Below the pieces are notes generated by a model. The model had not been told where the DNA came from and searched no databases. It saw only the letters and a program-made list of their open reading frames with translations. The position numbers and the translations under genes were made by a program. DNA of 50,849 nucleotides from assembly GCA_011390755.1 (NCBI GenBank), contig JAABRU010000031.1:1-50849 (forward strand). The letters are read 5' to 3'. The stretch's first letter is position 1. Every line of letters begins with the position of its first letter. Positions 6,632-15,306 of the stretch are shown here, piece after piece. Origin of the DNA: Desulfobacteraceae bacterium (lineage in GTDB: Bacteria > Desulfobacterota > Desulfobacteria > Desulfobacterales > Desulfococcaceae).

Positions 6632-8138
6632 TAAAAATCTGGTAAAAGTGATTCCCCTGATCATGTTTCTGGGGTTTTTGTACGGGATACTCATGCCTTC
6701 GGCATTTTTAAAAAACCTGATCGTTCCTTTCACTTTTCTCATGGTCTATCCCATGATGGTTACGCTGAAAATCCGGAAAGTATTTGAAGGAGGGGATATC
6801 AAGGCACAGTTGCTGACACAGATTATCAATTTCGGCATTGTTCCTTTTGCAGCTTTCGGACTGGGTCTCTTTTTTTTCAGGAATCAGCCCTATATGGCGC
6901 TGGGACTGCTGCTCGCTGGTCTGGTTCCCACCAGCGGCATGACCATTTCCTGGACAGGATTTGCCAAAGGAAATATCGAGGCGGCCGTGAAAATGACGGT
7001 AATCGGGCTGACACTGGGTTCCCTGGCCACTCCTTTTTATGTAAAATTTTTCATGGGAGCAGAGCTGGATGTCAACCCGGCTGCCGTGATGAAGCAGATA
7101 GTTGTTATTGTTTTTATCCCCATGATTGCCGGATATATCACCCAGCAGGTTTTGATCCGCAGATTCGGCATGGAAGATTTTCAGCAGCGATGGGCACCCC
7201 GCTTTCCCGGAATATCCACCCTCGGCGTAATCGGTATTGTGTTTATCGCCATTGCACTCAAGGCCGGTGCCGTAGCCGCTTCCCCCGGCATACTGCTTTA
7301 CATCCTTGTTCCTCTTTCCCTGCTCTACATCTGCAATTATATCCTCAGTACCCTCGTGGGAAAAATGCTGCTTCCCCGGGGAGATGCCATTGCCCTGGTT
7401 TACGGTTCGGTGATGCGGAATCTGTCCATTGCCCTGGCAATTGCCATCAACACCTTCGGGGCCAAAGGCTCGGATACGGCTCTGGTTATTGCCATTGCGT
7501 ATATTATTCAGGTGCAGTCGGCTGCCTGGTATGTGAAACTGACAGACAGACTGTTCGGACAGATTCCTGAAGAAATTATACCTGAATCCGAAGCTGAAAC
7601 CATGCAGGAAAAGCAGGAGCAGACAGAAGAAAAAAACATGGTTCCGGATATTCGGAAAATTCTTTTGGCCACGGATTTATCCGCAACAGCCCGTCATGCG
7701 GCCCGCTATGCATGCAGTATCGGGCATAAATACGGGGCCAGTGTCACTGTACTTCATGTGGTGCCGGATATTCTGGAAGAATTTTCTTCCGGTGCCGGTA
7801 TCAATCTGCTGGAACATATGGAAGAAAAACAATGGAAAGATTTTAATGAAAAAGGCATCCGGAAGGCCGCCGCAGTCATCCGGAAACGCATTGCGGAAAC
7901 ATCCCGCAAAGTCCTGGAAGAAATTCCCAAATGTCCGGTTACAGAGGACAATGTACGGGTTGAAGTGGGGGATCCGATAAAATCCATTGTTTCCATAGCA
8001 GAAAATGAGGATTATGATCTGGTGATAATGGGCACAAACGGGCATGGAAAACTGGAAGAATTTATGATTGGCAGCATATCTGCCGGGGTTATCCGCCAAT
8101 GCCGCAAACCGGTGCTTACCGCCCTGCTTCCGGCATGA
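6606..8138 (+). CDS. ACR3/bile-acid-symporter-like transporter fused to a universal stress (UspA) domain
   Basis: 510 aa. Residues 10-315 are strongly hydrophobic with about ten membrane segments and the fold pattern of the BART superfamily (ACR3 arsenite exporters / bile acid:Na symporters), e.g. GLVPTSGMTISWTGFAKGN at 105-123. In true ACR3 proteins the equivalent position carries a conserved Cys for As(III); here no Cys is present in that segment, so arsenite is an uncertain substrate. After an acidic linker (320-345) comes a UspA domain (348-508) with the nucleotide-binding signature G476-T-N-G-H-G481 ... G489-S490, so it should bind ATP. The Usp part may gate transport by energy state. 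It overlaps the preceding small gene. Confidence 0.85.
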   Translation: MWTLLSLINKNLVKVIPLIMFLGFLYGILMPSAFLKNLIVPFTFLMVYPMMVTLKIRKVFEGGDIKAQLLTQIINFGIVPFAAFGLGLFFFRNQPYMALGLLLAGLVPTSGMTISWTGFAKGNIEAAVKMTVIGLTLGSLATPFYVKFFMGAELDVNPAAVMKQIVVIVFIPMIAGYITQQVLIRRFGMEDFQQRWAPRFPGISTLGVIGIVFIAIALKAGAVAASPGILLYILVPLSLLYICNYILSTLVGKMLLPRGDAIALVYGSVMRNLSIALAIAINTFGAKGSDTALVIAIAYIIQVQSAAWYVKLTDRLFGQIPEEIIPESEAETMQEKQEQTEEKNMVPDIRKILLATDLSATARHAARYACSIGHKYGASVTVLHVVPDILEEFSSGAGINLLEHMEEKQWKDFNEKGIRKAAAVIRKRIAETSRKVLEEIPKCPVTEDNVRVEVGDPIKSIVSIAENEDYDLVIMGTNGHGKLEEFMIGSISAGVIRQCRKPVLTALLPA

Positions 8139-8215
8139 TTTTTACTGCCCCTGCCAATGAAGAGTCAAAAAAACTGCGGATTCATTGCGGATAAGCCCCT
8201 GTATGCAAATGCTCT

Positions 8216-8836
8216 TCAGCGGAAAAAAGGATTATACTGTTTTTCCCGGCCGATGGTGGTGTCCGGCCCGTGTCCGCAATGAACAACCGTATTATCATCC
8301 AGAATAAAAAGCTTTGTCCGTACGCTGTTGATCAGGGCGGAATAATCTCCGCCCGGCAGATCGGTTCTGCCGATGGAACCGGAAAAGAGTGTATCCCCCA
8401 CAAATACATGACCTTCCGTGCTGAGGGCAACCCCTCCCGGACTGTGGCCGGGTGTGTGGATGACTTTGAGTGTGATCTCACCGAAACGGATTTTGTCTCC
8501 GTCAGAAATTTTCTGATCCGGTGCGGGGGAATTCTCCGCGGACAGTCCAAACATCAGCGCATCTGTGGAAAGGCGCAGCAGCATGGGGGCATCTCCCTCA
8601 TGGATCAGGATGGGCGCTCCTGTCACCTCTTTCATTTTTTTATTGGCTCCCACATGATCGAAGTGACCGTGGGTATTGATGAGATATTTTACGGTCAGTT
8701 TCTGCTTTGCCAGTTCCATCAGAATCAGATCCGCATCGCCGCCCGGATCAATCACCGCGGCCTCTTTTGTCTTTTCACAGCCCAGAATAAAACAGTTGGC
8801 CATAATCGGGCCGACTTCCAAACTTTCTATAATCAA
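8216..8836 (-). CDS. MBL-fold hydrolase, glyoxalase II-like
   Basis: 206 aa metallo-beta-lactamase fold protein. It has the metal motif THGHFDH (HxHxDH) near residue 56, HTPGHSPGG near 130, GDTLFSGSIGRTD near 148, and a final HCGHGPDTTIG, giving the full set of zinc ligands of the glyoxalase II/GloB-like group. It lacks the C-terminal alpha-helical substrate domain of classical glyoxalase II, as is usual in these ~205-aa enzymes, which act on small thioesters or related esters. A GGAGGATATTTTGATT leader precedes the ATG. It converges with the transporter gene and lies downstream of the trpB2 series, separated by short tandem repeats. Confidence 0.88.
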   Translation of the reverse strand: MIIESLEVGPIMANCFILGCEKTKEAAVIDPGGDADLILMELAKQKLTVKYLINTHGHFDHVGANKKMKEVTGAPILIHEGDAPMLLRLSTDALMFGLSAENSPAPDQKISDGDKIRFGEITLKVIHTPGHSPGGVALSTEGHVFVGDTLFSGSIGRTDLPGGDYSALINSVRTKLFILDDNTVVHCGHGPDTTIGREKQYNPFFR

Positions 8837-8850
8837 AATATCCTCCTTCT

Positions 8851-8934
8851 CAGTTATCAGTGGACAGTTATCAGTGAACAGTTATCAGTGAACAGTTATC
8901 AGTGAACAGTTATCAGTGAACAGTTATCAGTGAA
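8851..8934. repeat. 14-bp tandem repeat, six copies
   Basis: Six consecutive copies of CAGTTATCAGTGAA (first copy ends GGA). They are followed by degenerate CAGTTGCCGGTG units and then, at 8958-9008, by the reverse-complement type (ACTGTTTACTG, ending CTGATAACTG). Together they form a large imperfect palindrome between the MBL gene and the Cys-rich gene, and may act as a transcription barrier. Confidence 0.93.
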
Positions 8935-8984
8935 CAGAGTTGCCGGTGGACAGTTGCCGGTGTTTACTGATCACTGTTTACTGT

Positions 8985-9260
8985 TTACTGTTTACTGTTC
9001 CCTGATAACTGCTGTATGATTTCCAGCAGACTGCTGACTTTGGGTTTGAATTTCGCCTCTGAGAGTTCATTGAACTCTTTTTCAGACAGATGCGTTTTCA
9101 GATAAGTCATAACATCAAAATATTCCCACCAGCAGTCGGCTGTTTTGGGGCAGAAGCCCTCTGTATCCGGGCATTCTCTGCAATAGCGGAAGGTCACCGG
9201 GCCCCCCAGACGGGGACACCGGCGTTCCATATGGTCATATGCTTCTGCTTTGGGTGGCAT
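8985..9260 (-). CDS. Small Cys-rich protein coupled to trpB2
   Basis: 91 aa. The N-terminal half has six Cys (CPRLGGPVTFRYCRECPDTEG at residues 15-35, quoted in part; then FCPKTADCWW), a likely metal-binding knuckle. The C-terminal half is helical (YLKTHLSEKEFNELSE). Its start overlaps the trpB2 stop as TGATG, so translation is coupled. I know similar short 'CPRLGG.V.F.YC' proteins in Desulfobacterota but no function. The gene runs into the short tandem repeats at its 3' end. Confidence 0.75.
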   Translation of the reverse strand: MPPKAEAYDHMERRCPRLGGPVTFRYCRECPDTEGFCPKTADCWWEYFDVMTYLKTHLSEKEFNELSEAKFKPKVSSLLEIIQQLSGNSKQ

Positions 9261-10636
9261 CAGCGGCTTTTCAGGAATTCGGGTTTGGGATAATTCATGA
9301 ATATTTCCTCTGATTTGGCAATTTCCTCATCCGAAAGCACGAAATTGGAAAGAGTGCCGCTCAGAAATTTATCATACGCGGACAGATCCAGCAGACCGTG
9401 TCCGCTCCAGGTGAAAACAATGATTTTTTCCTTTCCTTCCTCTTTTGCTTTTCTGGCCTCATTCACCACACAGGCCAGTGCATGGTTGGTTTCCGGAGCA
9501 GGAATAATGCCCTCGGTTCTGGCAAGCAGCATACCGGCCTCATAGGCTTCCAGCTGGGTCACGGATTTGGGTGTGGCCAGACCTTCGGCCACCAGCTGAC
9601 TTACAGCGGGGGCCATGCCGTGATAGCGGAGTCCCCCTGCATGAAGAGGCGGAGGAACAAAAGTGTGTCCCAGACTGTGCATAGCCAGCAGGGGCGTATA
9701 TCCTGCCGTATCTCCGTGGTCGTAAACAAAGGGGGCACGGGTCAGTGTCGGGCAGGCAGCAGGTTCCACCGGCAGTATTTCAATCTCTTTTCCGTTGATT
9801 TTATCATGTACAAAAGGAAAAGCAAGTCCCGCAAAATTACTGCCCCCTCCTGCGCATCCGATGACAATATCCGGATATTCTCCGATTTTTTTAAACTGCT
9901 TCTGCGCTTCCAGTCCGATAATGGTCTGGTGCAGCATGACATGATTGAGCACACTTCCCAAAGAATAACGGGTTTTGCCCGAAGTGTCTCCCACAGCCGT
10001 TTCAATGGCCTCGCTGATGGCAATGCCCAGACTGCCGGGGGTATCCGGATCTTTTTCCAGGGCATCCCGTCCGGCTTTGGTCTCCTGACTCGGACTGGCG
10101 ATACATTTGCCGCCCCAGACTTCCATCATGGACTTGCGGTAGGGTTTCTGGTCAAAACTTACCCGCACCATATACACCCTGCACTTAATCCCGAACTGGG
10201 AGCAGGCAAAAGACAGGGCACTTCCCCACTGCCCCGCGCCGGTTTCGGTGGTCAGCCGTTCAATCCCGAAAACCTTGTTATAATAGGCCTGAGGCACGGC
10301 AGTATTGGGTTTGTGACTGCCGGGAGGGCTGAGACTTTCATTTTTGAAATAGATTTTTGCAGGTGTTCCCAGTGCTTTTTCCATATTCCGCGCCCGTACC
10401 AGGGGAGAAGGTCGCCAGATATGCAGCACATCCAGCACCGGTTCGGGAATATCAATCCAGCGTTCGGTACTGACTTCCTGCTCAATGAGATTCATGGGGA
10501 AAACCGGGGCCAGTGCATCGGGACTTACCGGTTTTCCGTCCGGACCCAGCGGGGGATTCACCCGGATATCTGCCAGAATATTATACCATTTCCGCGGGGT
10601 TTCATCTTCGTTCAAAAAAACTTTTCTGATTTCCAT
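9260..10636 (-). CDS. trpB: Tryptophan synthase beta chain, TrpB2 type
   Basis: 458 aa, the longer TrpB2 class that usually works without TrpA on indole plus serine. The PLP lysine is K109 in SPPGSHKPN. The phosphate loop [27 protein letters not shown] and the C-terminal FTWSGHG block are all family hallmarks. I chose the ATG at 10636 because AAGGAG lies 9 bp upstream; the longer frame from 10669 overlaps nusB. It follows nusB closely and is coupled to the Cys-rich gene. No other trp genes are nearby, which fits the salvage role proposed for TrpB2. Confidence 0.95.
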   Translation of the reverse strand: MEIRKVFLNEDETPRKWYNILADIRVNPPLGPDGKPVSPDALAPVFPMNLIEQEVSTERWIDIPEPVLDVLHIWRPSPLVRARNMEKALGTPAKIYFKNESLSPPGSHKPNTAVPQAYYNKVFGIERLTTETGAGQWGSALSFACSQFGIKCRVYMVRVSFDQKPYRKSMMEVWGGKCIASPSQETKAGRDALEKDPDTPGSLGIAISEAIETAVGDTSGKTRYSLGSVLNHVMLHQTIIGLEAQKQFKKIGEYPDIVIGCAGGGSNFAGLAFPFVHDKINGKEIEILPVEPAACPTLTRAPFVYDHGDTAGYTPLLAMHSLGHTFVPPPLHAGGLRYHGMAPAVSQLVAEGLATPKSVTQLEAYEAGMLLARTEGIIPAPETNHALACVVNEARKAKEEGKEKIIVFTWSGHGLLDLSAYDKFLSGTLSNFVLSDEEIAKSEEIFMNYPKPEFLKSR

Positions 10637-10649
10637 TGCTAAAAACTCC

Positions 10650-11240
10650 TTACTGCTTTTCCAGGGCATCCGAAGCGGATGATGACAATGTCCGCCGTTT
10701 CACAACTCCGGACTGTCCTCTTACCCGTGAAAAAGCAATCCGTTCGGGGTTGTCTTCTTTTGTTTTCCGGGGAAGGGGACTGAATGACTGCGCGGGGATA
10801 GAATCCTCGGATTCGGATGCGGGAAAAAGTTCTTTTTCCTCCAAAGCAATATGAATCCTGTCCAGAATGCCGTTGATAAAGGAACCGGATTCATCTGTTC
10901 CGTATTTTTTCCCAATATCTATGGCTTCATTGATGGAAACTTTATAGGGAATATCCGCGCAGTAAAACATTTCATAAACAGCAATGCGCATAATATTCCG
11001 ATCTACGCAGGACATACGACTGATTTTCCAGTTATCGGAAAAACGGGCAAGTACCGTATCAATATGGGAACGGTTTCGCATGACCCCCCGGGTGACGGTC
11101 TGAAAAAAATCGGATGTCTTTTCCGTAAGAGGAAAACACAGACAGTAAAGTTCCAGTGCTTCCCGGGAAATATCCTGCCGGATATCCATATAAAAAAGAG
11201 CCTCTAATGCTTTTTCCCGTGATGTACGGCGATTTTTCAT
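10650..11240 (-). CDS. nusB: Transcription antitermination factor NusB with C-terminal extension
   Basis: 196 aa. Residues 1-140 are a standard NusB ([16 protein letters not shown] at the start, then [13 protein letters not shown] and [25 protein letters not shown]), the all-helical RNA-binding protein of rRNA antitermination complexes. After about residue 142 there is a Ser/Pro/Lys/Arg-rich tail of about 50 residues that normal NusB lacks; it looks disordered. Placement right after ribH is a common arrangement. The stop lies 13 bp upstream of the trpB2 start, so the two are probably cotranscribed. Confidence 0.93.
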   Translation of the reverse strand: MKNRRTSREKALEALFYMDIRQDISREALELYCLCFPLTEKTSDFFQTVTRGVMRNRSHIDTVLARFSDNWKISRMSCVDRNIMRIAVYEMFYCADIPYKVSINEAIDIGKKYGTDESGSFINGILDRIHIALEEKELFPASESEDSIPAQSFSPLPRKTKEDNPERIAFSRVRGQSGVVKRRTLSSSASDALEKQ

Positions 11241-11274
11241 TGATGATGCCTGGTTGTGTTATCGTTCTGTAAAG

Positions 11275-11739
11275 TTATACTATCTCTGAGAGATTGGCCA
11301 TTTCAATCGCGCTCTGGGCCGCGCTCCAGCCTTTGTTTCCTGCTTTGGTTCCGGCGCGTTCTATGGCCTGCTCGATAGTGTCCGTAGTCAGAATGCCGAA
11401 AATAACCGGCACTCCGGTATCCATACTCACTGTTGCAATGCCCTTGGAGGCTTCTGCACATACATAATCAAAATGGGGGGTTGAACCACGAATAACCGCT
11501 CCCAGACAGATAATGGCATTGTATTTTTGCTTTTCTGCCATTTTTTTTGCCAGCATGGGAATTTCAAACGCGCCGGGGACTTTGACGATATCGATATCCT
11601 CATCCTTTGCCCCGCTGCGGATAAGGGCATCCAGAGCACCGCCCACCAGCCGGTCGGTAATAAAATCATTGAAACGGCTGACAACCAGGGCAAATTTTTT
11701 GCCGTCGGCATTCAGTTTACCTTCAATATAATTCGGCAT
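11275..11739 (-). CDS. ribH: 6,7-dimethyl-8-ribityllumazine synthase
   Basis: 154 aa, normal length. It condenses 5-amino-6-ribitylaminouracil with 3,4-dihydroxy-2-butanone 4-phosphate, the step before riboflavin synthase. Hallmarks: [37 protein letters not shown] (with the catalytic His) and [16 protein letters not shown]. It lies 34 bp before nusB and downstream of ribBA, from which a 340-bp repeat insertion now separates it. Confidence 0.96.
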   Translation of the reverse strand: MPNYIEGKLNADGKKFALVVSRFNDFITDRLVGGALDALIRSGAKDEDIDIVKVPGAFEIPMLAKKMAEKQKYNAIICLGAVIRGSTPHFDYVCAEASKGIATVSMDTGVPVIFGILTTDTIEQAIERAGTKAGNKGWSAAQSAIEMANLSEIV

Positions 11740-12083
11740 TTTCTTTCTCCGTTATTTCATTTTCAGATAATTTTCATATTCCAGTACTCGGCATGGGAAT
11801 GCTGACTTTCATTCAAAAACTCCCTCCCCCGGCGGGCAATGCTGTTGACTTAAGAAAAACCGGATCGCTGAACTTACAGTTTAGCACGTCTTTTTATAAA
11901 TAATTTCAGTATGTCAAACTGTAAACCTGACACTCCGCGGCCGTAAGTCAACAGTATTGACCCCGGCGGGGGAGGGTCGGGGAGGGGGAGAAGCAGCCTG
12001 TGATTAAACGATATTTTCACCCTCCCCCTGCCCCCTCCCTCAAGGGAGGGGGGTCTTAAGTCAATAATCGTCAGTTATGAATA
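11740..12083. repeat. Nested GC-rich element (J) with inserted element (I) between ribBA and ribH
   Basis: Outer element J (about 11820-12067) has C/G-run arms (CTCCCTCCCCC / GGGAGGGG) and a TTAAGTCAAT end. A related element lies at 49326-49469. Inside it sits element I, 11837-11960, with inverted ends CAATGCTGTTGACTTA / TAAGTCAACAGTATTG. Element I is flanked on both sides by the 10-bp sequence CCCCGGCGGG (11827-11836 and 11961-11970), which looks like a target duplication. No gene is carried. This probably weakens but need not abolish ribBA-ribH cotranscription. Confidence 0.75.
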
Positions 12084-13307
12084 TTACGGGGTTTCACATG
12101 AATCCAGATGCAGCGTATGCCCCATTTTCAGTTTTTTGCATTCCAGATAGCAACGGTCAAACTCATTGGGCGGCACTTCAATGGGAACCTGCTCGACCAC
12201 ACTGAGGCCATAGCCCTGGAGTCCGACCATTTTTTTGGGGTTATTGGTCATCAGTCTCATTTTTCTGACCCCCAGATCGCTGAGAATCTGGGCTCCGATG
12301 CCGTAATCCCGCAGATCCGCCTTAAATCCGAGTTCTTCATTGGCTTCCACGGTATCCATTCCCTGTTTCTGCTGCAGTTCATAGGCTTTCAGTTTGTTGA
12401 CCAGACCGATGCCTCTTCCTTCCTGCCGCAGATAAACCACTACACCGGCTCCCTCCCGGTTTATCATCGCCATAGATTTGTGCAGCTGGTCACCGCAGTC
12501 ACAGCGTAAAGAACCGAAAATGTCGCCGGTCATACATTCCGAATGCACCCGCACAAGCACCGGTTTTTCCGGATGAATGTCTCCTTTGATCAGAGCAATG
12601 TGAAGCAGGTTGTCCACATCGTTTTCATAGGCAATCATCCGGAATTTACCACCGTGCAGGGTGGGGATTTCCGACTCGGCTGCCCTGTGGACAAAGGATT
12701 CTTTTTTCATGCGGTATTCCACCAGCGCAGCAATGGTACAGATACCGATGCCGTGCTCCTCACTGAATTTTTCCAGGGATGGCATACGGGCCATGGTTCC
12801 GTCATCATCCATAATCTCGCAGATCACCCCGGCCGGTTTCAGACCGGCCAGCCGGGCCATATCCACCGACCCCTCGGTCTGTCCCACGCGCACCATCACC
12901 CCTCCGTTTCTGGCCCGCAGGGGGAAGATATGTCCAGGTCTGGCAAGGTCGGAAGGTCGGCAGGTATCTGCCACTGCCGTAAGAATGGTTGTGGCACGGT
13001 CTGCCGCAGAAATTCCGGTTGTAACCCCTTTTTTGGCTTCAATGGACACGGTAAACCCGGTTTCAAACTGGGATGTGTTCTTTTTTACCATCAAAGGCAG
13101 GTCAAGATCATCGCATTTGTCCGCTGTCAGGGAAAGGCAGATCAGTCCTCTGCCGTATTTTGCCATAAAATTGATGGCTTCCGGTGTTACTTTTTCAGCG
13201 GCCATGGTCAGATCGCCTTCATTTTCCCGGTCTTCATCATCCACCAGGATGACCATGCGGCCGGCACTGATTTCCCCAATGGCCTCTTCAATTGAAAGAT
13301 GTGGCAT
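12084..13307 (-). CDS. ribBA: Bifunctional DHBP synthase / GTP cyclohydrolase II
   Basis: 407 aa fusion of the two entry enzymes of riboflavin synthesis. Residues 1-200 are 3,4-dihydroxy-2-butanone-4-phosphate synthase (VILVDDEDRENEGDL with the acidic metal site; RPGHIFPLRARNGGV). Residues 205-400 are GTP cyclohydrolase II, with the zinc cysteines in HSECMTGDIFGSLRCDCGD and the YLRQEGRGIGL block. Both halves look intact. It sits between ribE (105 bp upstream) and ribH on the same strand. Confidence 0.96.
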   Translation of the reverse strand: MPHLSIEEAIGEISAGRMVILVDDEDRENEGDLTMAAEKVTPEAINFMAKYGRGLICLSLTADKCDDLDLPLMVKKNTSQFETGFTVSIEAKKGVTTGISAADRATTILTAVADTCRPSDLARPGHIFPLRARNGGVMVRVGQTEGSVDMARLAGLKPAGVICEIMDDDGTMARMPSLEKFSEEHGIGICTIAALVEYRMKKESFVHRAAESEIPTLHGGKFRMIAYENDVDNLLHIALIKGDIHPEKPVLVRVHSECMTGDIFGSLRCDCGDQLHKSMAMINREGAGVVVYLRQEGRGIGLVNKLKAYELQQKQGMDTVEANEELGFKADLRDYGIGAQILSDLGVRKMRLMTNNPKKMVGLQGYGLSVVEQVPIEVPPNEFDRCYLECKKLKMGHTLHLDSCETP

Positions 13308-13411
13308 TATTCTTTATTTATCTCCTCGTTTAAAAAAATGTTGAATGCTGAATGGTTAATGCTGGATAACAGGATTCAGCACTTACCGATCAGCATTCAT
13401 AATTCATAATT
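13308..13411. repeat. Short GAATGCTGAATG-type repeat tract
   Basis: About 100 bp between ribE and ribBA made of imperfect copies of GTTGAATGCTGAATGGTTAATGCTG and complementary CAGCACTTACC..CAGCATTC, able to form a loose hairpin. Related TTAATGCTTAATG tracts occur at 25608-25630 and 25800-25850. Confidence 0.6.
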
Positions 13412-14065
13412 CTACAAAAATCCGTTTTTCGCCAGAAATTGCATGTTCAGGGAAGAACCGCCTTTTTCCGCATTCCCCTTTCCGCTCACAAAGCGTTCCA
13501 CATATTTCCCTATCATATCCGTCTCAATATTAACAGCATCCCCCGGTTTTTTGAATCCCACAGTGGTGAGTTTTGCCGTATGGGGGATGATGCTGACCTC
13601 AAAGCTGCCGGTGTCACAACGGTTAATGGTAAGGCTGACACCGTCAACGGCTACGGAACCTTTGTGAATCATGTATCCGGCCAGTTTTTCCGGAACGCTG
13701 AAAGCAATGATGATGGCATTGCTGAGAATTTTCCGTTCCTTCATGATTCCCATGCCGTCAATATGCCCGGAAACCAGATGGCCGTCAATGCGATCCGAAA
13801 GGCGCAGTGCCCTTTCCAGGTTCACCCTGTCCCCGATTTTCGCATGGGCAAAGGTGGTATGGGTAACGGTTTCCGGGGACACATCCACACTGAAGCGCTT
13901 TCCATCCAAACGGACGGCAGTCAGACAGGCCCCGTTCACGGCAATACTGTCACCGATTTTTGTGCCGTCTAAGGCAAAATCGGATTCAATGCCAAAAATT
14001 TTCCCCTGCCCGGAAGGCTGTATGCTCCGCAGGGTTCCCAGTCCTTCTATGATTCCGGTGAACAT
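13412..14065 (-). CDS. ribE: Riboflavin synthase alpha subunit
   Basis: 217 aa; converts two molecules of ribityllumazine to riboflavin. The start MFTGIIEGLGTL is the invariant N-terminus. The protein is an internal duplication, with the two lumazine-binding halves at about residues 1-95 and 98-190 (NGACLTAV... and DGVSLTINR...), ending MIGKYVERF. Normal length. A second, broken copy of its first ~20 codons lies at 16367, fused to the end of ribD. No FMN riboswitch is recognisable upstream. Confidence 0.96.
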   Translation of the reverse strand: MFTGIIEGLGTLRSIQPSGQGKIFGIESDFALDGTKIGDSIAVNGACLTAVRLDGKRFSVDVSPETVTHTTFAHAKIGDRVNLERALRLSDRIDGHLVSGHIDGMGIMKERKILSNAIIIAFSVPEKLAGYMIHKGSVAVDGVSLTINRCDTGSFEVSIIPHTAKLTTVGFKKPGDAVNIETDMIGKYVERFVSGKGNAEKGGSSLNMQFLAKNGFL

Positions 14066-14111
14066 AATATTTTATTAATTAAATTAGTATATTATTTTAT
14101 AATCGTGATTT

Positions 14112-14224
14112 ATGGGACCCGGTAAGAAATAAATCCTCCGGAAATATTCTGCGGATAAACAGAAACTGTGCATTCCGTCCCCTGATCAGATGAAACGGGG
14201 CAGTTATTTTTTGCTGAGTGCCTA
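14112..14224. mobile_element. MITE family K, copy 1
   Basis: A ~113-bp element with imperfect inverted ends (GGGACCCGGTAAGAAATAAAT against TTATTTTTTGCTGAGTGCCTA). Closely similar to 36059-36169 and to the ends of the insertion at 16000-16239. Non-coding. Confidence 0.8.
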
Positions 14225-14373
14225 TTGTCAGAATAATATATAACAACGAATTAATCGGCGGAGCGAGTGCCCGTCCGGTTGAATGACCGGTTGTGCGGTT
14301 TGATGTCCGATTACATCTGTTGTGCATTGCGATTAAAATTGCTCAGATTTTGCCGTCCGAATGAGTTTATTTG
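14225..14373. other. Short non-coding spacer
   Basis: Contains a cluster of CCGGTTGAATGACCGGTT-type small palindromes (about 14273-14292). No gene. Confidence 0.4.
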
Positions 14374-14658
14374 TCAGATCATACTTGACTGCCGGTACCA
14401 GGGTTTTCTGTGCATATGAGCTATTGCCCATGCAATGATTCTTTCTTTTTCTGATGTAAAGAGAATTTTATATGGAAATTTGGGAATATATGCCTTGCAG
14501 ATATTATCCGTCTCTTTCAGAAACCAATCAGGGTTTTGTTTTATCTTTATTAAGCTGATCCGTTACTGTTTTTTTGAATCGTTTTCCAAGTCCTTTCGAT
14601 TGGATTTCATACCATTCTATTGCTTCATCAAACTCACTGGCTGCCAATTCATGGATAC
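14374..14658 (-). pseudogene. ParE/RelE-type toxin, frameshifted and truncated
   Basis: Minus-strand translation gives IHELAASEFDEAIEWYEIQ then SKGLGKRFKK, the first helices of ParE-type toxins. After a stop and frameshift (about 14535) it continues AYIPKFPYKILFTSEKERI then IAWAIAHMHRKPWY, the family's strand block and its 'AIAH..R.P.YW' end. The N-terminal codons are missing because MITE A (14659-14765) sits exactly at the toxin start. It is the second gene of a pair with the interrupted antitoxin upstream. It should be inactive. Confidence 0.7.
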
Positions 14659-14765
14659 TAGTGCTTTGTCAGAGCTAAAAATCAGGGTTGGGCATCGCAT
14701 AATTTATTTACACAATTATAAACTGAAATCCGTTTACCCTAAAATTATGCTATGACAATGCACTA
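14659..14765. mobile_element. MITE family A, copy 2
   Basis: 107 bp, nearly identical to 4526-4632, with ends TAGTGCTTTGTCA / TGACAATGCACTA. It separates the antitoxin stop codon (TAG formed at its border) from the toxin body. Confidence 0.88.
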
Positions 14766-15124
14766 GTCTTCATTGTACAGGTTTTCAAAATCCAGTAATT
14801 TCGATTTGCCTTCATTTACTGCTTTGATACGGTTATTGACTTCCGCTATCCACGATTGGCGAATTATATCTTCTTCATAATCAATACTTGCAAGAATTAA
14901 CTCTGCAAACGAGACTCTTTCATTCGGTGGCATTTCCAGTACTTTTTCTAAGAAACTGTTTTAAAAATCCGGAAACCGGATTTTTGGAGTGCAAAAATAA
15001 GCGGAGCGTTTTTTGCCGTTCTGCGAAAAACCGGCCTCCGGCCTTTATTTTCGCACTCCTTTTTTTCCGAATTCAGAATCGCAGATATTTTTAAAACAGC
15101 TTCTAACAGTAAATTATCCATCAT
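14763..15124 (-). pseudogene. Addiction-module antitoxin (PF09720-like), split by MITE E
   Basis: Without the 154-bp insertion at 14951-15104 the minus strand reads MMDNLL joined to LEKVLEMPPNERVSFAELI, LASIDYEEDIIRQSWIAEV and NNRIKAVNEGKSKLLDF, ending LYNED-stop. This is the helix pattern of the 'putative addiction module component' antitoxins (about 75 aa, 'L.LPP.ERA.LAE.LL.SLD'). AAAGAGG precedes the start. Precise removal of the insertion plus one TTAG copy restores the frame, so this is a recent disruption of a real gene. The partner is the ParE-type relic downstream. Confidence 0.7.
14951..15104. mobile_element. MITE family E in the antitoxin gene
   Basis: 154 bp with inverted ends AGAAACTGTTTTAAAAAT / ATTTTTAAAACAGCTTCT. 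The inside holds the same hairpin payload (TGCGAAAAACCGGCC ... TTTTCGCA) that accompanies family R elements. TTAG is present at both sides of the break in the antitoxin. Confidence 0.8.
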
Positions 15125-15306
15125 AAAACCTCTTTGCTGTTTTGTTATTGAATCAATTAAATAATCAGCAGATTGTAACCTCGTAAACTCCTAAAGAACC
15201 TGATAAACCAGCCGATTTTTTTTGATATCCTAATGACAAGCCAGCGGTTAGGTTTTGCAGAGCGGAGCAAAACCGAATCCGCTGAAGCGATTGGTTAGCA
15301 TATTTC
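15125..15306. other. Spacer with GGTTTTGC/GCAAAACC hairpin
   Basis: At 15243-15287 the arms CAGCGG..AGGTTTTGC and GCAAAACCGAATCCGCTG form a two-part hairpin, followed by GGTTAGCA. It faintly resembles the attC-like structure at 2699-2775. No gene. Confidence 0.4.

Noticed and set aside
6606..8138. Calling the transporter an arsenite exporter outright
   Set aside because: The conserved Cys expected in ACR3 proteins is not present in the corresponding segment, and no other ars genes are nearby.
9398..10642. A 414-codon plus-strand frame over trpB2
   Set aside because: Shadow of trpB2, which has every TrpB motif on the minus strand.
14066..14340. FMN riboswitch upstream of ribE
   Set aside because: No RFN-like conserved blocks are visible. 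The structured sequence here is a MITE K copy also found at 36059 and within 16000-16239.
14435..14755. A 106-codon plus-strand frame as a real gene
   Set aside because: It runs antisense across the ParE relic and into MITE A, with no start signal. The minus-strand toxin similarity explains the sequence better.
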